From contig NZ_JAINVX010000004.1 of the NCBI RefSeq assembly GCF_019880635.1, positions 1 through 64,000 on the forward strand: 64,000 nt of DNA, written 5' to 3'. The position numbers and the translations under genes were made by a program. Shown piece after piece: positions 24,849 to 33,673 of the stretch. This stretch comes from Hanstruepera marina (GTDB lineage Bacteria > Bacteroidota > Bacteroidia > Flavobacteriales > Flavobacteriaceae). The notes beneath the pieces are model-generated. The model saw only the letters and a list, made by a program, of their open reading frames with translations, was not told the DNA's origin and searched no databases. Each line of letters starts with the position of its first letter. Positions within the stretch are counted from its first letter, which is position 1.

Positions 24849-26501
24849 ATGAAAAATTTACTACTATTATTGTCAATTGTTTTGATAATCCCGGCATCTT
24901 GGGCTCAAGAGAAAGAAGAACAAAAAGAAAAACAAATTACAGGTATTGTTTACGCAACTGGTAATAAACCATTTCCAGGTGTAGATATTGCCAAAATTGG
25001 TAATTATCCATCTGTTAAAACAGATGAGAATGGTGAATATACCATTTTAGCAAAAGCTACAGATACATTGGTATTTACTTATGAAGGCTATTATCCTAGT
25101 TTAGCACTAGTATCTAATAATAGTGCTATTGCGGTTTATTTACAAGAAGAGTTATCACAAAAAAGAACCAAAGCTATTGAAGGCGCTTTGGGCATGAAGA
25201 AGGATCCTTTGTCTATTACCTATTCAGAGGATGTTGTAGAACAAACCGAACTTTTAAGGGGTCGTAATCCAAATACTATAGAGGCTTTAAATGGCAAGGT
25301 TAGTGGACTAACAGTGCGTTATGATGGAGCTGGAAACCCGAATTCGATTAATATTCGTGGGAATAGAACCATAAGAGGTGGTAATGATGCGCTTATTGTT
25401 ATTGATGGGGTAATATCAAACTACCAAGTCTTATCTACTTTAGATAACAACATAATTGAATCTATAACGGTTAATAAAGGTGCTAGTGGAGCTGCATTAT
25501 ATGGAAGTCAAGGGTCAAATGGTGTGATTTTGGTTAAAACCAAAAAATCTGCTAAATCTAAATCACAACTTAACTCTCAGGCTTATAATGATGAAACCGT
25601 ACCGAGATATAGCAAACGGCTTAAAGTAAATTATAAGGAAAGCACACCAAATTATATTGAAGACTTAGCATCAGTTGAAGACGCCTATTCTCAATACCAA
25701 GCCAATAAAAATAACTTTTGGGGACACTCGGCATATTTTGTAGACATGTATGAGTATTTTAATGAAAATGGGAAAAGCGCTTACAGTCAACAAGTATTTG
25801 ACGACGTAATTAATTCAGATAAAGCAGATTATGCAACATTACGATCTTTAGCATATTATTTAGAGAGTGAAGGTAATTTTGTTCATGCCAATATTGCTTA
25901 TAACAAAGTACTCAACTTTAAATCTGATGATGCTAAATCGTATAGACATATGGCGTTAATAAATCAGGAATTAGGCAAAAATCAAATTGCATTTAATACA
26001 CTTAATGTTGTTGTAGATAATGATTACATGTACAATCAAGGTATATATAATGCTTCAAAAATCAAAAATATTGCTTTGCATGAGTTAAATAATTTATTGC
26101 AAACAGATACAGCCGTAAATACTGAAGAGCTTATTGGTGTAAACGAAATTAACACGACTTTCGATTTAAGAATTGTTGTAGATGCCAATAGAGACGATGT
26201 TAATTTGAACATCAAAGTTGTAGAACCATATCTTGAAATTTCATCTGCAGAAAATGAAACTACAAGAATAGGCGGTGAAATGAATGTGCTAGAAGGGCTT
26301 TCTGAATACAGTTTAAGAAATGCTAGAAAAGGTTCTTATTATATTGTTGCAGATTATTCTCAAAATCCAGAAGAAGTTGTAACTTTTGTAAAAGTAACGG
26401 TTTACAAAAATTATGGTAAACCTAATGCTACAAAAGAGGTTAAAATGATTAGACTGACCAATAATAAAAAGGAACAAATAATAGAAGAAATAAAGTTTTA
26501 A
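24849..26501 (+). CDS. Secreted CarboxypepD_reg-like/TonB plug protein without a barrel, with TPR and DUF2135-like C-terminus
   Basis: 550 residues. Signal peptide (MKNLLLLLSIVLIIPASWAQ). CarboxypepD_reg-like domain about 28-105 (KPFPGVDIAKI, DENGEYTILA). SusC-type plug about 120-235 (NTIEALNGKVSGLTVRY, NIRGNRTIRGGNDALIVIDG, GASGAALYGSQGSNGVILVKT). No beta-barrel follows. Instead there is a TPR-like helical region about 290-400 and a C-terminal beta domain about 430-525 (LRIVVDANRDDVNLNIKVVEP...GGEMN...RKGSYYIVADYS) that resembles DUF2135, a domain commonly found with vWA/VIT proteins. It should be periplasmic or surface-associated rather than a transporter. The function is unknown. Confidence 0.75.
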   Translation: MKNLLLLLSIVLIIPASWAQEKEEQKEKQITGIVYATGNKPFPGVDIAKIGNYPSVKTDENGEYTILAKATDTLVFTYEGYYPSLALVSNNSAIAVYLQEELSQKRTKAIEGALGMKKDPLSITYSEDVVEQTELLRGRNPNTIEALNGKVSGLTVRYDGAGNPNSINIRGNRTIRGGNDALIVIDGVISNYQVLSTLDNNIIESITVNKGASGAALYGSQGSNGVILVKTKKSAKSKSQLNSQAYNDETVPRYSKRLKVNYKESTPNYIEDLASVEDAYSQYQANKNNFWGHSAYFVDMYEYFNENGKSAYSQQVFDDVINSDKADYATLRSLAYYLESEGNFVHANIAYNKVLNFKSDDAKSYRHMALINQELGKNQIAFNTLNVVVDNDYMYNQGIYNASKIKNIALHELNNLLQTDTAVNTEELIGVNEINTTFDLRIVVDANRDDVNLNIKVVEPYLEISSAENETTRIGGEMNVLEGLSEYSLRNARKGSYYIVADYSQNPEEVVTFVKVTVYKNYGKPNATKEVKMIRLTNNKKEQIIEEIKF

Positions 26502-26528
26502 TTACTTTATATACACGTTTTTAAAGCT

Positions 26529-26562
26529 AAAAAGGTTAAACAATTGTTTAACCTTTTTTTTA
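26529..26562 (+). terminator. Terminator after the plug-TPR gene
   Basis: Near-palindromic stem AAAGGTTAAACA / TGTTTAACCTTT followed by T7. It ends the transcript of the gene at 24849, so the next gene needs its own promoter. Confidence 0.85.
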
Positions 26563-26567
26563 AATAA

Positions 26568-26598
26568 TTGCCTCAACCAATGCATGACTTTACTCATT
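26568..26598 (+). promoter_or_regulatory. LytTR-like repeat pair upstream of the degenerate vWA gene
   Basis: TTTACTCATT (26589-26598) is a full match to the element found upstream of the two neighbouring plug genes. Exactly 21 bp earlier is TTGCCTCAAC (26568-26577), which keeps only 6 of 10 bases including the CTCA core. A -7 box TAGGTTTA (26627-26634) follows the last copy by 28 bp. Confidence 0.55.
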
Positions 26599-26657
26599 TC
26601 AGGTTTTTTTCAATATAGTTTTGTTATAGGTTTATTATAAACTTAAAACAAAATACT

Positions 26658-27305
26658 ATGAGAACACTAATCACTATTTCACTGGTTTTATTTGTAATAC
26701 ATACCAGTTTATCACAGGAAAAACCAATTGAAACAAAATCAGTATTGCTAGATGATTTTGTATCATTTATAGCAGAAAACTATTCATTAACATATAATGC
26801 AGAAGAAGAAGAAGTAGAGGGTGGAGAGGAGGTTAAATCGAAGAACATTACTTTTTTAATTGAGACATCAAAACGAAACCCGTCTCAAGAAGATATAATT
26901 TCACTAAAACAAGCCTTTAGGTTTCTATCTAAACGCCTATCAGAAAGCGATAATATTTCAATTGTTGCCTATTCAGGTATGAATGGGTTGGTGCTTGCCA
27001 AAACAACTCCAAAAAGCATTAAAACAGTATTGAATGCATTAGATGATATTAAAGCACAAATAGATAAAAAATGTGATGATGGTATTGCTTATGCTTATGA
27101 GTATGCCAATAAAATCCATGACGATTTAGCAGAAAATTATGTTGTAATGGTTCGTAATCCAAACCCCAATTTGAGAAGCTATAAGTCGGTAAGTTCAACT
27201 TCAAATTTTACAGAGGAAGAGCCAAATTCTAAAAAAAATGGAGGCGCAATTATCTTGACTGCTATAACTCTGTTGCCAGAAATTATTGCTGTAATAAAAG
27301 ATTGA
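26658..27305 (+). CDS. Secreted degenerate vWA-domain protein (MIDAS lost)
   Basis: 215 residues. Signal peptide (MRTLITISLVLFVIHTSLSQE), an acidic linker (EEEEVEGGEEV), then a vWA-like fold about 70-165. It aligns with the vWA domain of the protein at 29226: ITFLIETSKRNPSQED against LTFLIDVSGSMSSANK, then ISIVAYSG against VSIVVYAG. The metal-site residues are changed: DxSxS is ETSKR, the Thr loop is IDKKCD, and the ATDGD motif is VRNPN. A C-terminal hydrophobic helix (GGAIILTAITLLPEIIAVIKD) may anchor it. Probably a non-metal-binding partner or decoy of the neighbouring vWA protein; that role is inferred. Confidence 0.65.
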   Translation: MRTLITISLVLFVIHTSLSQEKPIETKSVLLDDFVSFIAENYSLTYNAEEEEVEGGEEVKSKNITFLIETSKRNPSQEDIISLKQAFRFLSKRLSESDNISIVAYSGMNGLVLAKTTPKSIKTVLNALDDIKAQIDKKCDDGIAYAYEYANKIHDDLAENYVVMVRNPNPNLRSYKSVSSTSNFTEEEPNSKKNGGAIILTAITLLPEIIAVIKD

Positions 27306-27334
27306 TTAACTAAAAAAATCAATACCATAATATG

Positions 27335-27342
27335 TATATTTG
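27335..27342 (+). promoter_or_regulatory. -7 box for the formiminotransferase-cyclodeaminase gene
   Basis: TATATTTG matches TAnnTTTG and lies 41 bp before the ATG at 27384. It suggests this gene is transcribed independently of the vWA genes around it. Confidence 0.5.
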
Positions 27343-27383
27343 AGGCCAATAATTATTAATCTTTTATATAAATATTTAATAGA

Positions 27384-29078
27384 ATGCAAAAGCAACTTAT
27401 TGAGTGCGTACCAAACATTAGTGAAGGTCGAGATATTAATAAAATAAATGAAATTGCACATATTGTAGAAACAGTTGAAGGTGTTAAATTACTTGATATA
27501 GATCCAGGTGCAGCAACCAATAGAACAGTTATTACGTTTGTTGGTGAGCCACAACAAGTTATAGATGCCGCTTTCCTATTAATAAAAAAGGCTTCGCAAT
27601 TGATAGATATGAGTAAGCATTCTGGTGAACACCCTCGATTTGGAGCTACCGATGTTTGCCCATTGGTTCCAATATCTGGAATTACATTAGAAGAAACAGC
27701 AAAGTATGCTCATAAATTGGGAGAGCGTGTAGGACAGGAGTTGGATATTCCTGTTTATTTATATGAAAAAGCAGCGCAGGAAGACAAGAGAAAAAACCTA
27801 GCCAATTGTAGAGCTGGAGAATACGAAGGATTGCCAAAAAAATTGTCTGACCCTATTTGGAAGCCCGATTTTGGACCTGCTGAATTTAATAGTAAGGTTG
27901 CAAAAACTGGAGCGACAGCCATTTCTGCTCGTGACTTTTTGGTGGCCTATAACGTAAATTTAAACACGACTTCAACCAGACGCGCAAATGCTATAGCTTT
28001 TGATATTCGCGAGGCTGGTCGTGTTAAGCGTGAGGGTAATCCCATAACGGGTAAAAAAGTTTTAGATGAAAATGGAGAGCCTGTTAGAATACCAGGAAAG
28101 TTGAAAGCTGTAAAAGGTATTGGATGGTTTATTGAAGAATATGGTATTGCTCAAATATCTTATAACCTAACAAATATTAGTATCACATCAATGCATGAAG
28201 CTTTTGATGAATCTTGTAAAGCAGCTGAATCTAGAGGAATTCGCGTTACAGGGTCAGAGCTTATAGGTTTAATTCCTTTAAAAGCTATGCTGGATGCCGC
28301 AGATTATTTTCTTGTTAAACAACAACGTTCTTTAGGAATTGCGGAATCCGAAAAAATTAAAATTGCCGTTAAGTCTCTGGGATTAGACGATTTAAAGCCA
28401 TTTAACCCTGAAGAAAAAATTATTGAATATGTTTTAAAGAACAAGGATTCTAAACAGCTAATAGACTTAACCCTTACTGATTTTGCCGATGAAACTGCAG
28501 GAGAGTCCATGGCTCCAGGTGGAGGTTCTATATCGGCGTATGTAGGTACGTTAGGTGTATCATTGGGGACTATGGTTGCTAACTTATCAGCACATAAGCC
28601 TGGATGGGATGACAGATGGAAAGAATTTTCAATCTGGGCAGAAAAAGGTCAAGGTTATAAAAATAAATTACTGGCTTTGGTAGATGAAGACACCAATGCG
28701 TTCAATAAAATTATAGAAGGTTTTAGAATGCCAAAATCTACTGAAAAAGAAAAAGCAGATAGAGCAGAGGCTATAGAACAAGCTACTATTTATGCAACAG
28801 AAGTACCATTGTTAGTTATGGAAACAGCATACCAATCTATGGAGGTTATGGATGCTATGGCCAAAATTGGCTTGCAAAATTCATTGTCTGATGCCGGAGT
28901 AGGTGCATTATGTGCTAGAACAGCTGTTTATGGCGCTTATTTTAATGTGAGAATTAATGCCAAGGACATAAAGAACAGAGAAACAGCCGAAACACTTTTG
29001 GATAAAGCCAAATCAATATTTGATAAAACACTTTCTCTAGAATCTGAAATAATAGATTACATCAACGAGAAGATATAA
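27384..29078 (+). CDS. ftcD: Glutamate formimidoyltransferase / formimidoyltetrahydrofolate cyclodeaminase (bifunctional)
   Basis: 564 residues. The N-terminal formiminotransferase part (about 1-320) begins LIECVPNISEGRD and contains HSGEHPRFGATDVCPLVP and AISARDFLVAYNVNL. The C-terminal cyclodeaminase part (about 355-560) has LTDFADETAGESMAPGGGSISAYVG and a four-helix-type body. The fused enzyme moves the formimino group of N-formimino-glutamate to tetrahydrofolate and deaminates it, the last step of one histidine degradation route. The hutI gene lies 13 kb away; hutH and hutU are not in the window. It sits between vWA genes but has its own promoter and terminator. Confidence 0.94.
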   Translation: MQKQLIECVPNISEGRDINKINEIAHIVETVEGVKLLDIDPGAATNRTVITFVGEPQQVIDAAFLLIKKASQLIDMSKHSGEHPRFGATDVCPLVPISGITLEETAKYAHKLGERVGQELDIPVYLYEKAAQEDKRKNLANCRAGEYEGLPKKLSDPIWKPDFGPAEFNSKVAKTGATAISARDFLVAYNVNLNTTSTRRANAIAFDIREAGRVKREGNPITGKKVLDENGEPVRIPGKLKAVKGIGWFIEEYGIAQISYNLTNISITSMHEAFDESCKAAESRGIRVTGSELIGLIPLKAMLDAADYFLVKQQRSLGIAESEKIKIAVKSLGLDDLKPFNPEEKIIEYVLKNKDSKQLIDLTLTDFADETAGESMAPGGGSISAYVGTLGVSLGTMVANLSAHKPGWDDRWKEFSIWAEKGQGYKNKLLALVDEDTNAFNKIIEGFRMPKSTEKEKADRAEAIEQATIYATEVPLLVMETAYQSMEVMDAMAKIGLQNSLSDAGVGALCARTAVYGAYFNVRINAKDIKNRETAETLLDKAKSIFDKTLSLESEIIDYINEKI

Positions 29079-29101
29079 AAAATAAGTACTCATTATTGAT
29101 T

Positions 29102-29131
29102 AAAGGCTAAACTTTTGTTTGGCCTTTTTTT
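29102..29131 (+). terminator. Terminator of ftcD
   Basis: Stem AAAGGCTAAAC / GTTTGGCCTTT (one G-T pair) with TTTT loop, followed by a T-run. Confidence 0.8.
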
Positions 29132-29135
29132 ATTG

Positions 29136-29166
29136 TTAACTCATTCAAATTACAGCTTCACTCATT
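29136..29166 (+). promoter_or_regulatory. LytTR-like direct repeat pair upstream of the plug-vWA gene
   Basis: TTAACTCATT (29136-29145) and TTCACTCATT (29157-29166) start exactly 21 bp apart. A -7 box TAGTTTTA (29195-29202) begins 28 bp after the second copy, as at the genes at 24849 and 26658. Confidence 0.7.
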
Positions 29167-29225
29167 GCTTATTTTAAAAAAGGAGTGTCAATGATAGTTT
29201 TACAGTGAATTTAAAACATGTAATC

Positions 29226-31436
29226 ATGAAAACGATAACACTAGCCTTATTTGTAATGTTGTTTAGCATGCAAATCTTTTCACAAGAAAAAACTATATCT
29301 GGAACGATTTCAGATGAAAACGGATTGCCATTACCTGGAGTCAACATCATTATTAAAAGTACTACCAATGGTACACAAACCGATTTTGAAGGTAATTATG
29401 AAATTAAAGCCAATGTTGGGGATGTATTAAGCTATTCATTTTTAGGATATAAAACGGTAGAAAAAACTGTTGGAGTAGCTAGTAATATAAGTTTTGCTAT
29501 GGTTGTAGATTCTGATGCTTTAGAGGAAGTTGTAGTTACAGCATTAGGTATACAGCGGAAACCTTCTAATTTAGCGTTTTCGAGCCATTCTGTAAAGATG
29601 AATTCAAATACCTCTAATTATAGTAGAGGTTATAGCAAAAGGAGTAACCGAAAATCAAAAAATAAAAATAGCTATCCAAATATCGCTCAAAGTTTATCAG
29701 GTAAAGTATCTGGTTTACAAATTAACTCAACTAATAGAGGAATTAATCAATCAACCCGTATTCAATTACGCGGGTCAAGAGCGATAACTCAAAATAATCA
29801 AGCTCTAATAGTTATTGACGGTAAAATAGCAACGTCAGAAGAATTGGCCAATTTAAACCCGAAAAAAATAAAAGATGTCAATGTAGTTAAAGGCGCCAAT
29901 GGAGCTGCCTTATACGGAAGTCAAGGTGCTAATGGAGCTATTATAGTACAGACGAAATCTGGTAAATGGAAAATGCCTAAAGAATTAAAAAAGGTAATTA
30001 ATTCACAGAAAACAAGTCTGGTTGTTAATCAAGAATATGATACTGAAGAATATGAGGAAATTGAAGAAAATCAGTTTGAAAATGTTCGTGTAAGCCCATT
30101 GTCAACATTCTCAATAGATGTCGATAAAGCGTCCTACAGTAACATTAGACGCATGATAAATAATGGGCAACCTATACCGCCAAATGCTGTTAAAATTGAA
30201 GAAATGATTAATTATTTTAAGTATGACTATCCACAACCAACAAATGACCATCCTTTTTCCATTAATACCGAATTAGTAGTGACACCGTGGAATAAGGAAA
30301 CACAATTGGTTAGAATTGGACTACAGGGAAAAACCTATTCAAATGAAGAATTACCAGCATCAAATTTAACCTTTTTGATTGATGTTTCTGGTTCAATGAG
30401 TTCGGCTAACAAATTACCACTTTTAAAATCAGCATTTAAGTTATTGGTAAATCAATTGCGAGAGCAAGATCATGTGTCTATAGTAGTTTATGCAGGTGCG
30501 GCAGGAGTTGTTTTAAAACCAACTTCTGGTAGTAATAAAGATAAAATTATTGCAGCTTTAGATAAGTTGCAATCAGGTGGTTCGACAGCAGGAGGAGCTG
30601 GGATTAATTTAGCCTATAAATTAGCAGAAGCTAATTTTAAAAAGAACGGAAATAATAGAGTAATCCTTGCTACTGATGGTGATTTCAATGTTGGCGCGTC
30701 AAGTGATAAAGCCATGCAAGAATTAATTGAAGAAAAACGTAAATCTGGTGTATTTCTATCTGTTTTAGGGTTTGGTTATGGCAATTATAAAGATTCAAAA
30801 TTAGAAACTTTGGCAGATAAAGGTAATGGCAATCATGCTTATATTGATACCATGCAAGAAGCACAAAAGGTATTTGGTAAGGAATTTGGCGGAACTTTAT
30901 ACACTATTGCTAAAGATGTAAAACTTCAAATTGAATTTAATCCTACAAAAGTTGAAGCATACAGATTGATTGGTTATGAAAACAGATTGTTGGCTGATGA
31001 AGATTTTGTAGACGATACCAAAGATGCAGGTGAGTTAGGAAGTGGTCATACTGTAACGGCGTTATATGAAGTTATTCCAGTTGATACTAAAAGTGATTAT
31101 TTAAAATCAATACCAGATTTAAAGTATACTAAAACTCAAATTTCAGCTGACTATGAAGATGAATTGTTTACGGTTAAATTTAGATACAAAGAGCCAGATG
31201 GTAATAAAAGCATTGAAATGGTTCATGTTCAAACCGATAAGGTTAGTAAAGCTTCAGTAGATATGTACTTTGCGTCAGCGGTGGCCTTGTTTGGTATGCA
31301 ATTAAGGAATTCTGAATTTTGCAATTCAACAAATTATTCTACTGTGCTAGAACTGGCTGAAAAGGGAAGAGGTAATGATTCTAGTGGTTATAGATCGGAA
31401 TTTATACGTTTGGTATCTTCATACAATAACTTATAA
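29226..31436 (+). CDS. Secreted plug-vWA fusion protein (CarboxypepD_reg, TonB plug, vWA, DUF3520; YfbK-like)
   Basis: 736 residues from ATG 29226; an upstream in-frame GTG at 29205 is less likely. Signal peptide (MKTITLALFVMLFSMQIFSQ). CarboxypepD_reg domain about 22-95 (SGTISDENGLPLPGVNIIIK). SusC-like plug about 100-250 (SLSGKVSGLQI, IQLRGSRAITQNNQALIVIDG, GAALYGSQGANGAIIVQTK). Then the N-terminal vWF_A segment (STFSIDVDKASYSNIRRMI), a vWA domain about 380-550 with intact MIDAS (DVSGS at ~386, GGSTAG, ATDGDFN), and a C-terminal DUF3520-like domain (TALYEVIP). The vWA half resembles E. coli YfbK. No barrel is present, so it is not a transporter. It is probably a metal-dependent adhesion or assembly factor in the envelope. 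Confidence 0.85.
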   Translation: MKTITLALFVMLFSMQIFSQEKTISGTISDENGLPLPGVNIIIKSTTNGTQTDFEGNYEIKANVGDVLSYSFLGYKTVEKTVGVASNISFAMVVDSDALEEVVVTALGIQRKPSNLAFSSHSVKMNSNTSNYSRGYSKRSNRKSKNKNSYPNIAQSLSGKVSGLQINSTNRGINQSTRIQLRGSRAITQNNQALIVIDGKIATSEELANLNPKKIKDVNVVKGANGAALYGSQGANGAIIVQTKSGKWKMPKELKKVINSQKTSLVVNQEYDTEEYEEIEENQFENVRVSPLSTFSIDVDKASYSNIRRMINNGQPIPPNAVKIEEMINYFKYDYPQPTNDHPFSINTELVVTPWNKETQLVRIGLQGKTYSNEELPASNLTFLIDVSGSMSSANKLPLLKSAFKLLVNQLREQDHVSIVVYAGAAGVVLKPTSGSNKDKIIAALDKLQSGGSTAGGAGINLAYKLAEANFKKNGNNRVILATDGDFNVGASSDKAMQELIEEKRKSGVFLSVLGFGYGNYKDSKLETLADKGNGNHAYIDTMQEAQKVFGKEFGGTLYTIAKDVKLQIEFNPTKVEAYRLIGYENRLLADEDFVDDTKDAGELGSGHTVTALYEVIPVDTKSDYLKSIPDLKYTKTQISADYEDELFTVKFRYKEPDGNKSIEMVHVQTDKVSKASVDMYFASAVALFGMQLRNSEFCNSTNYSTVLELAEKGRGNDSSGYRSEFIRLVSSYNNL

Positions 31437-31440
31437 TTTA

Positions 31441-31476
31441 AAAAAATAGCGACACCATAGTGTCGCTATTTTTTAT
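31441..31476. terminator. Bidirectional terminator
   Basis: 15-bp stem AAAAAATAGCGACAC / GTGTCGCTATTTTTT with CATA loop between the + plug-vWA gene and the convergent - DoxX gene, whose stop lies inside the T-run. Confidence 0.9.
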
Positions 31477-31895
31477 TGTTGCATTTTAAAATAGTAATCA
31501 CATGAATGTTTTCCTGAACCATAGAACAAGAAAAACAAACAAACCAAAAATGTAAGTGAGGCCATAATTAAACTGGCAACGTCCATTTCGCCCGCAAAGT
31601 TTATTATTATAGCACCAATTAGAATTGGAAGTTGTGCTACTATTGCCCAACGCGTTAGTAAACCAAACGCAATTAAAATACCTCCTATAAAATGTGCTGG
31701 AGCTACATAGTGAATGGTAATCATGCCACCTGCCATATTTTGTATTGGAGAAAAAAGATCAATTAATATCTGACTGTTAGCCATAAAGTGAATGCCTTTA
31801 ATAAATAAAAACACACCAAGCGCAACACGTAACAAATCTAATGGGTAGTACGTATGTGCATTTGCCCATTTGTTGAGTGATTTAATAGTTCCCAT
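31473..31895 (-). CDS. DoxX family membrane protein
   Basis: 140 residues with four hydrophobic helices and the DoxX pattern (LDLLRVALGVFLFIKGIHF, HYVAPAHFIGGILIAFGLLTRWA). DoxX proteins are membrane subunits or accessory proteins in redox reactions; a specific role cannot be given. It is 54 bp downstream of the carboxylase gene on the same strand and may share its transcript. Confidence 0.85.
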   Translation of the reverse strand: MGTIKSLNKWANAHTYYPLDLLRVALGVFLFIKGIHFMANSQILIDLFSPIQNMAGGMITIHYVAPAHFIGGILIAFGLLTRWAIVAQLPILIGAIIINFAGEMDVASLIMASLTFLVCLFFLFYGSGKHSCDYYFKMQQ

Positions 31896-31949
31896 GATTT
31901 AAATACTTGATATTCAATCAATAAGATACAAAAAAAACTCCAATAATGA

Positions 31950-33593
31950 TTACACTTGTAAAACCCCCAAATTAAAAGGTTTTTCGATAGGGGCGTGGTT
32001 GGCAGCCTCTATACCCATACTAATCCAAGTTCTGGTGTCTAAAGGATCGATTATAGCGTCTGTCCATAACCTTGCGGCCGCATAATATGGTGATACTTGT
32101 TTGTCGTACCTATCTTTTATTTTGTTGAATAATTCTTCTTCTTTCTCTTTAGTAATGGTTTCACCTTTCTTTTTTAGTGAAGCTGTTTCAATTTGCAATA
32201 AAACTTTTGCTGCACTATTTCCGCTCATAACAGCCAATTCTGCACTTGGCCAAGCAAAAATAAGTCTTGGGTCATAAGCTTTACCACACATGGCATAATT
32301 TCCTGCACCATAGCTATTGCCAATTACAACAGTAAATTTTGGAACAACCGAGTTACTAACTGCATTTACCATTTTTGCGCCATCTTTAATAATGCCACCA
32401 TGTTCAGATTTGCTGCCAACCATAAAACCGGTAACATCTTGTAAAAAGACTAAAGGAATTTTTTTCTGATTACAATTAGCTATAAATCGCGTGGCTTTAT
32501 CTGCACTATCGTTGTAGATTACACCACCAAATTGCATTTCAGCTGGCTTGGTTTTAACACCTTTGGTTTTCACGATATGTCGTTGATTGGCAACTATTCC
32601 CACTGCCCAACCGTCAATTCGTGCATAACAAGTAATGATAGTTTTACCGTATCCAGCTTTATATTCATCATATTCACTATTGTCAACCAATCGTTTAATA
32701 ACCTCATACATATCGTATTGGTCAGCTCTAGATTTCGGAATAATACCATAAATATCTTCAGGGTTTTCTTTTGGTTTTTTTGAAATTATTCGGTTAAATC
32801 CAGCCTTATCATAGTCTCCAATTTTGTCAATAATGTTTTTTATGGTATTCAAAGCATCTTTATCATCTTTTGCTTTGTAATCGGTAACACCTGATATTTC
32901 ACAGTGTGTTGTTGCACCACCTAATGTCTCATTATCTATACTTTCACCAATAGCTGCTTTCACCAAATAGCTACCTGCTAAAAATATGCTACCTGTTTTA
33001 TCGACAATTAAGGCTTCGTCACTCATAATGGGTAAATAAGCTCCACCTGCTACACAACTCCCCATTACTGCAGCTATTTGAGTAATACCCATACTGCTCA
33101 TAATGGCATTATTTCTAAAAATACGTCCAAAGTGTTCTTTGTCAGGAAAAATTTCATCTTGCATAGGTAGATAAACACCTGCGCTGTCAACTAAATAAAT
33201 TATAGGCAATTTATTTTCTATGGCTATTTCTTGGGCTCTTAAATTTTTCTTACCTGTAATAGGGAACCAAGCACCTGCTTTAACAGTGGCATCATTAGCG
33301 ACAACCATACATTGTTTACCCTTTACATAGCCAATTTTTACGACAACACCACCAGAAGGGCAGCCACCATGTTCTTCATACATATCTTCACCGGCAAAAG
33401 CCCCAATTTCAATAGATTTAGATTTAGGATCCAACAAATAATCAATACGTTCCCTGGCTGTCATTTTACCTTTACCATGATGCTTTTCTATACTCTTTTC
33501 GCCGCCTCCAAGTTTTACTTTTAAAAGACGTTTTTTAAGTTCAGAAACCAATAGTTTATTGTGGTCTTCGTTTTTATTGAAGTTTATATCCAT
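31950..33593 (-). CDS. Acyl-CoA carboxylase, beta (carboxyltransferase) subunit, methylcrotonyl-CoA carboxylase-like
   Basis: 547 residues of the carboxyltransferase family. N-terminal KGKMTARERIDYLLD, the oxyanion glycines in MGSCVAGGAYLPIMSDEALIV, and GNSYGAGNYAMCGKAYDPRLIFAWPSAELAVM closely follow the methylcrotonyl-CoA carboxylase beta pattern (AGGAYxPxMxDE). Propionyl- or geranyl-CoA carboxylase is possible. No biotin carboxylase/biotin carrier subunit is in the window, so it must be encoded elsewhere. Likely role: leucine or odd-chain acyl-CoA catabolism. Confidence 0.88.
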   Translation of the reverse strand: MDINFNKNEDHNKLLVSELKKRLLKVKLGGGEKSIEKHHGKGKMTARERIDYLLDPKSKSIEIGAFAGEDMYEEHGGCPSGGVVVKIGYVKGKQCMVVANDATVKAGAWFPITGKKNLRAQEIAIENKLPIIYLVDSAGVYLPMQDEIFPDKEHFGRIFRNNAIMSSMGITQIAAVMGSCVAGGAYLPIMSDEALIVDKTGSIFLAGSYLVKAAIGESIDNETLGGATTHCEISGVTDYKAKDDKDALNTIKNIIDKIGDYDKAGFNRIISKKPKENPEDIYGIIPKSRADQYDMYEVIKRLVDNSEYDEYKAGYGKTIITCYARIDGWAVGIVANQRHIVKTKGVKTKPAEMQFGGVIYNDSADKATRFIANCNQKKIPLVFLQDVTGFMVGSKSEHGGIIKDGAKMVNAVSNSVVPKFTVVIGNSYGAGNYAMCGKAYDPRLIFAWPSAELAVMSGNSAAKVLLQIETASLKKKGETITKEKEEELFNKIKDRYDKQVSPYYAAARLWTDAIIDPLDTRTWISMGIEAANHAPIEKPFNLGVLQV

Positions 33594-33673
33594 AGATTTT
33601 AGTTTGCCACGAATTTACAAAAGAGTACCGTGTTTAAAAAGTGAATATTTTGTTAAATAAGATAACAAGGAAA

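Noticed and set aside
26529-26562. Palindrome with TTAAACAATTGTTTAA as an operator like that of the FAS1 gene
   Set aside because: It is followed by T7 directly after a stop codon and is a standard terminator; the arms contain the GG/CC clamps of a terminator stem.
29205-29226. GTG 29205 as the start of the plug-vWA gene
   Set aside because: It would add seven polar residues ahead of a perfect signal peptide beginning at ATG 29226, and it lies 3 bp after the proposed -7 box.
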